Below are positions 63,896 through 64,000 of a stretch of DNA of 64,000 nucleotides, in pieces. The notes below the pieces were generated by a model. That model was not told the origin of the DNA, made no database searches, and worked only from the letters and a program-made list of their open reading frames with translations. The first letter of the stretch is position 1. Every line of letters begins with the position of its first letter. A program made the position numbers and the translations under genes. This DNA comes from JASBYZ01 sp029983705 (GTDB lineage: Bacteria > Actinomycetota > Coriobacteriia > Coriobacteriales > JAEZZM01): assembly GCA_965119715.1 (NCBI GenBank), contig OZ221969.1:1-64000 (forward strand), given 5' to 3'.

Positions 63896-64000
63896 AGTGC
63901 CTTCATACCTCCTCTTACGTCTTTAAGTAAGTTCATAAAACCAACCTCTTTAAGTGGAGGCAAAACAGTTTGTTTCATAGGCTTTATTGGAGAGCCATCT
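63892..64000 (-). CDS. fixC: FixC-type ETF:quinone oxidoreductase, C-terminal fragment
   Basis: Only the last 36 residues are in the window, ending EVGFMNLLKDVRGGMKAL; the gene continues past the right edge. The short sequence carries no motifs, but the coupling to fixX (four-base overlap) and the FixC-like tail support the call. FixC is a flavoprotein of the ETF-quinone oxidoreductase family that works with FixABX. Confidence 0.7.
   Translation of the reverse strand, partial: DGSPIKPMKQTVLPPLKEVGFMNLLKDVRGGMKAL

Noticed and set aside
1..64000. CRISPR array or prophage
   Set aside because: No regularly spaced direct repeats, cas genes or phage structural genes were seen.

Overview
The window is a gene-dense, AT-leaning bacterial chromosome segment with short intergenic gaps and many GTG and TTG starts set by clear AAGGAG-type ribosome sites. 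Several features point to an anaerobic or facultative member of the Actinobacteria, class Coriobacteriia. These are a LuxR regulator with a 12-helix membrane domain beside a CoA-dependent reductase cluster, an actinobacterial-type subgroup Ic aspartate aminotransferase, Rho with a long low-complexity arm, hypA/hypB next to tat genes, and a menaquinone methyltransferase. The genus cannot be fixed from sequence reading alone.

Layout. 1-1.5 kb: the 5' end of hemB, then an ArsS-type radical SAM enzyme with its CxxC peroxidase-like partner. 1.7-4.6 kb: an exported glucosaminidase and a membrane-anchored coiled-coil protein. 4.8-8.0 kb: an unusual FTR-Rieske fusion, glutaredoxin, rho and a small transaldolase-type aldolase. 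8.2-9.1 kb: crcB, tRNA-Thr(CGU) and a strongly structured, unassigned RNA region. 9.1-22.9 kb: a long minus-strand housekeeping series: ricT, holB, tmk, two-subunit fumarase, an archaeal-type topoisomerase I, hypB, hypA, tatC, tatA/B, a STAS protein, a TPR protein, an amidohydrolase with an altered metal motif, menG/ubiE and an aminotransferase. 23-26.4 kb: solitary pstB divergent from a PhoB/PhoR-like pair. 26.4-45 kb: mixed housekeeping and stress genes (nhaA, ppaC, pcrA, uppP, thyX, LOG, cbiK, pirin, a broken SDR, elp3, a GIY-YIG/DNA glycosylase fusion, CPBP protease, msrAB, an MFS carrier and LysR). 46-48 kb: an OPT-family peptide transporter followed by a free-standing TipAS-like domain protein. 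48-53 kb: an ATPase, an acetyltransferase, a truncated DUF2075 helicase remnant, ktrB/ktrA K+ uptake and a VOC protein with an antitoxin-like tail.

53.3-64 kb is the most interesting region. It is a CaiA/CaiB/CaiC-like operon (acyl-CoA dehydrogenase, CoA-transferase, CoA ligase) with two MFS carriers, an HSL-type esterase and a MaoC-fold hydratase. A membrane-LuxR regulator is divergent from it, and fixX plus the end of fixC lie beyond that. CaiA, CaiB and CaiC read as close relatives of the enterobacterial carnitine proteins, but no crotonase CaiD, CaiE or BCCT carrier CaiT is visible. The likely sequence is: import a carnitine-like acid or ester, hydrolyse it if esterified, activate it with CoA, dehydrate it, reduce the enoyl-CoA with electrons from Fix/ETF proteins, and recycle CoA by transfer. 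The true substrate is unknown. Three half-sites of the type ATTAGT/ACTAAT lie in the divergent promoter region and are a candidate regulator operator.
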